From assembly GCF_013409365.1 (NCBI RefSeq), contig NZ_JACCBA010000001.1, positions 2,790,001 through 2,854,000 of the forward strand: a stretch of DNA of 64,000 bases, in the 5' to 3' direction. The position numbers and the translations under genes are program-made. Below the pieces are notes generated by a model, which did not search any database, had not been told where the DNA came from, and saw only the letters and a program-made list of their open reading frames with translations. The stretch's first letter is position 1. Each line of letters starts with the position of its first letter. Positions 61,355-64,000 of the stretch are shown here, in pieces. The DNA is from Actinomadura luteofluorescens. GTDB lineage: Bacteria > Actinomycetota > Actinomycetes > Streptosporangiales > Streptosporangiaceae.

Positions 61355-62941
61355 ATGTCCTGGCGCATAAGATCACTGGCGCTCGCGGCGGCGGTCGCCG
61401 TGACCGTCACCGGCTGCTCGGGCGGAGCCGTCCGCAAGGCGGCCTCGACGTCCAGCACGTTCGTCTACTCGTTCAACCTCAACGTCGTCACCGACTGGGA
61501 CCCTGCGACCTCGTACTCCAACGAGATCATCGCGATGCAGAACGTCTACGAGTCGCTGACCCGGTACGACACCAAGTCGAAGAAGGTCGAGCCGCGGCTC
61601 GCGACCAAGTGGGCCTCCTCCGACGGCGGCAAGAAGTGGACGTTCACCCTGCGGGACGGCGTGAAGTTCCACACCGGGACCGCGCTCACCTCCAGCGCCG
61701 CCAAGGCCGCGATCGAGCGGACGATGAAGATGAAGGGCGGCGCCGCCTACATCTGGGACCCGGTGAAGTCGATCGAGACGCCGGACCCGCAGACGCTGGT
61801 CTTCGAGCTGAAGTACGCGGCGCCGCTCGACCTGGTCTCCTCCTCCGGCTACGCCTCCTACATCTACGACACGAAGGCGCCCGGCGGCGGCGACCTGAAG
61901 GACTACGTCGCGAAGGGCCACGACACCGGCACCGGCCCGTACACCGTCGCCTCCTGGAACAAGGGGCAGGAGGCCGAGGTCCGGCTGAGCCAGGTCAAGG
62001 ACTACTGGGACGGCTGGAAGGGCTCGCACTACACCAGCGTCGAGTTCCGCAACACCCCGCAGGTCACCACCGCGTGGCAGCAGCTGCAGGCCGGTGACGT
62101 CACCTACGTGCACAGGCTCAACCCTCAGCTGTTCGCTCAGGCGAAGGGGATGAAGGACCTCAAGACCGACTCGGTGCCGTCGTTCCAGAACCTCATGGCG
62201 TTCTTCAACACCGAGGCCGGTCCGCTGAAGGACGTCAAGCTCCGCAAGGCGGTCCAGGCGGCGATCGACTACAACGGCCTCGTGTCGACGCTGAAGGGTT
62301 CGGGAACCGCCGCCAGCGGTGTCGTCCCGACCGGGCTGACCGGCGCGACCCCGGGCCTGGCCGGGCGCCAGGACACCGCGCAGGCGACGCGGCTGCTGAA
62401 CGAGGCCGGGTACGGGCCCGGCAAGAAGTCGCTGACGCTCGACCTCACCTACGCCCAGGGCGACGACGACCAGCAGAAGTTCGTGACGCTGCTCAGCTCC
62501 GCGCTCAAGAGCCTGAACGTGAAGCTCCAGGCCAAGCCGATGCAGTGGGACGCCCAGTGGGACCGCGCCAAGAGCAAGGACGCGTCCAAGCGCCAGGACG
62601 TCTTCGTCATGTACTGGTACCCGGACTACCCGGACGCCTACAGCTGGTTCCTGAACCTGTTCCGCTCGGCCGACCCGGTGAACTTCAACCTCACCTACCT
62701 CGACGACTCCGCGGTCGACGGTGAGATCGACAAGCTGCCGGAGCTGACCGCCACGAACCGGTCCGCGGCGGAGGCGTCGTACGCGTCGCTGCAGCGCAAG
62801 CTCCTGGTCGACCAGGCGGTCGCCGCGCCGCTGTTCGTCCAGCAGTACCAGCGGGCGTACTCGGCGGACGTCGACGGCTACACCGACGACCCGGCCTACC
62901 CCAACGTCGTGTTCGCGCACGAGCTCACCCCGGCCGCGTGA
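61355..62941 (+). CDS. ABC importer substrate-binding lipoprotein, family 5 (peptide type)
   Basis: A 528-residue solute-binding protein of the DppA/OppA class. Lipoprotein signal MSWRIRSLALAAAVAVTVTGC (Cys21) with a Ser/Gly linker, then the family 5 fold. It has YESLTRYDTKSKKVEPRLATKWASSDGGKKWTFTLRDGVKFHTG (residues ~68-111) and FQNLMAFFNTEAGPLKDVKLRKAVQAAIDYNGLV. It captures a small peptide or hydantoin/cyclic dipeptide outside the cell and passes it to the permeases encoded next. AAGGAG precedes ATG 61355. Substrate inferred from the hydantoinase neighbours only. Confidence 0.93.
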   Translation: MSWRIRSLALAAAVAVTVTGCSGGAVRKAASTSSTFVYSFNLNVVTDWDPATSYSNEIIAMQNVYESLTRYDTKSKKVEPRLATKWASSDGGKKWTFTLRDGVKFHTGTALTSSAAKAAIERTMKMKGGAAYIWDPVKSIETPDPQTLVFELKYAAPLDLVSSSGYASYIYDTKAPGGGDLKDYVAKGHDTGTGPYTVASWNKGQEAEVRLSQVKDYWDGWKGSHYTSVEFRNTPQVTTAWQQLQAGDVTYVHRLNPQLFAQAKGMKDLKTDSVPSFQNLMAFFNTEAGPLKDVKLRKAVQAAIDYNGLVSTLKGSGTAASGVVPTGLTGATPGLAGRQDTAQATRLLNEAGYGPGKKSLTLDLTYAQGDDDQQKFVTLLSSALKSLNVKLQAKPMQWDAQWDRAKSKDASKRQDVFVMYWYPDYPDAYSWFLNLFRSADPVNFNLTYLDDSAVDGEIDKLPELTATNRSAAEASYASLQRKLLVDQAVAAPLFVQQYQRAYSADVDGYTDDPAYPNVVFAHELTPAA

Positions 62942-62942
62942 C

Positions 62943-63959
62943 ATGACCCGCTACCTGCTCCGACGCCTGGCACAGGCCGCGTTCGTCGTGGCCGGTGTCG
63001 TGGTGCTCACCTTCGTGGTGATGCGGCTGGTCCCCGGGGACCCGGCGGTGACCTACGCCGGGCCCCGGGCCTCCGCCGCCGAGCTCGCCCGGACCCGCGC
63101 GGAACTCGGCCTGGACGACACGCTGCCCGTCCAGCTCTGGGACTACCTCTCCTCGCTGGTCCAGGGCGACTGGGGAATCAGCCTGCACACCCGCCAGGAC
63201 GTGCTGGGCGACATCTCCACCGCCTTCCCGGCCTCGCTGGAGCTGGTCGGCACCGGCGTGATCATCGCGGTGCTGGTGGGCATCCCGCTCGGGGTGCTCG
63301 CCGCCCGGTTCCGGGGCCGGCCGGCCGACGGATCCATCCGGATCACCTCGATGGCGGGCGTGTCGGTGCCGGTCTTCCTGCTGGCGCTCTTCGCGCAGAA
63401 CGTGTTCGCCACCAAGCTGGGCTGGCTCCCCGTCGCCGGCGAGTACGACCCCTCGCTGGACGGCACCAGCCCGCTGCACCTGTACACCAACATCACGGCG
63501 GTGGACGCGCTGATCACCGGGAACTGGCCGATCCTCGGCAGCACCCTGGCGCACCTGGCGCTGCCCGCCGCCGCGATCGCGGCCTACCCGACCGGCGTCG
63601 TCGCCCAGATGACCCGCGCCGCGCTCATCGAGGAGTCGACGCAGAACCACGCGCGGCTGGAACGGGCGCTCGGCTTCACCCGATGGCAGGTGCTGACCCG
63701 GTTCTCGCTGCGGCCCGCGCTCAGCCCGGTGCTCGCGCTCCTGGCGCTCGTCTTCGCCTTCTCCCTCGTGAACGCCTTCCTGGTCGAGGCCATCTTCAAC
63801 TGGCCGGGGCTCGGCCGGTACGCCGCCGACTCGATCCGCTCCTCCGACGCCCCCGCCATCGCGGGCGTCACCATCGCGATCGCGTTCACCTACGTCGTCG
63901 TCAACCTGCTGGTGGACCTCGCGCAGGCCGCCATCGACCCGCGGGTGAGGATCAGATGA
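62943..63959 (+). CDS. ABC importer permease, DppB type
   Basis: A 338-residue membrane permease with six TM segments and the BPD_transp_1 fold. The first TM (MTRYLLRRLAQAAFVVAGVVVLTFVVMRLVPGDP) is diagnostic of DppB/OppB. The EAA coupling loop is around ARLERALGFTRWQVLTRFSLRPALSPVL, and it ends with TTP-like LLVDLAQAAIDPRVRIR. It forms the pore with the next permease. It starts one base after the binding-protein stop and overlaps the next gene as ATGA. Confidence 0.93.
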   Translation: MTRYLLRRLAQAAFVVAGVVVLTFVVMRLVPGDPAVTYAGPRASAAELARTRAELGLDDTLPVQLWDYLSSLVQGDWGISLHTRQDVLGDISTAFPASLELVGTGVIIAVLVGIPLGVLAARFRGRPADGSIRITSMAGVSVPVFLLALFAQNVFATKLGWLPVAGEYDPSLDGTSPLHLYTNITAVDALITGNWPILGSTLAHLALPAAAIAAYPTGVVAQMTRAALIEESTQNHARLERALGFTRWQVLTRFSLRPALSPVLALLALVFAFSLVNAFLVEAIFNWPGLGRYAADSIRSSDAPAIAGVTIAIAFTYVVVNLLVDLAQAAIDPRVRIR

Positions 63960-64000
63960 CCGCTCTCGACGCCCCCGCCGCGCCGCTCCGGGAACGGCCC
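63956..64000 (+). CDS. ABC importer permease, DppC type (5' end only)
   Basis: Fifteen codons (MTALDAPAAPLRERP) of the second permease, beginning with ATGA overlap of the dppB-like stop and running off the window. The identity rests on the position after DppB and on the Pro/Ala-rich N-terminus typical of DppC. Confidence 0.7.
   Translation, partial: MTALDAPAAPLRERP

Overview
The window is very GC-rich DNA with dense, often overlapping genes, many GTG starts and hairpin terminators that mostly lack U-tracts. It carries mycothiol biosynthesis (mshB), eukaryote-type Ser/Thr kinases, two LytR-CpsA-Psr proteins, a PadR and several TetR regulators, and both actinobacterial kinds of succinate dehydrogenase. 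This points to a filamentous actinobacterium, most likely an Actinomadura/Streptosporangiales relative. That placement is inferred from gene content; there is no rRNA or tRNA in the window. The sequence looks chromosomal: I see no transposase, integrase, plasmid gene or CRISPR array.

Layout. 1-3.3 kb: the 3' end of a sensor kinase, then a TetR regulator divergent from a resistance pair (Vat-type streptogramin acetyltransferase plus erythromycin esterase). 3.3-6.5 kb: small hypotheticals, a polytopic membrane protein and a lipoprotein. 6.6-14.2 kb: one tightly packed operon of four genes (Trypco1 protein, trypsin-VMAP protein, MoxR AAA+ ATPase and a 1540-residue vWA protein). This is a predicted NTP-dependent conflict system of the vWA-MoxR-VMAP type. 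Its largest protein appears to be built from decayed type VII secretion ATPase modules (EccC-like FtsK and EccA/CbxX-like). 14.2-16.1 kb: a TetR regulator and a Cmx-like drug exporter that share an operator-like sequence. 16.1-20.2 kb: secreted proteins, including an M6 metalloprotease, and RraA. 20.2-25.5 kb: an AsnC regulator divergent from ornithine aminotransferase, an LCP protein, and a PadR/DHA2 efflux pair. 25.5-35.9 kb: DUF6113-like protein and MshB, a transmembrane Ser/Thr kinase, an S9 peptidase, a heterodimeric ABC exporter with one degenerate ATP site, and a response-regulator/PP2C phosphatase.

36-49 kb is respiratory. A type-B sdhCAB operon lies on the plus strand and a mycobacterial Sdh1-type operon on the minus strand, with a Crp/GlxR-like regulator gene between them. 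Both operons carry TGTGA-N6-type boxes upstream, which suggests shared control. Between them lie an arginase-fold protein, a cyclase-homology/TPR protein, a LysR regulator and a MITE-like inverted-repeat region. 49-57 kb: an XRE regulator divergent from a lipoprotein and two OmpA-domain proteins, one with short peptide repeats and followed by a remnant of a second lipoprotein gene. Then come a soluble kinase, a second LCP protein, a prepilin peptidase, and a terminator-bounded 41-codon gene. 57-64 kb: a PucR-type regulator divergent from a catabolic operon (DUF917, hydantoinase/oxoprolinase, peptide-type ABC importer) that runs off the end of the window.
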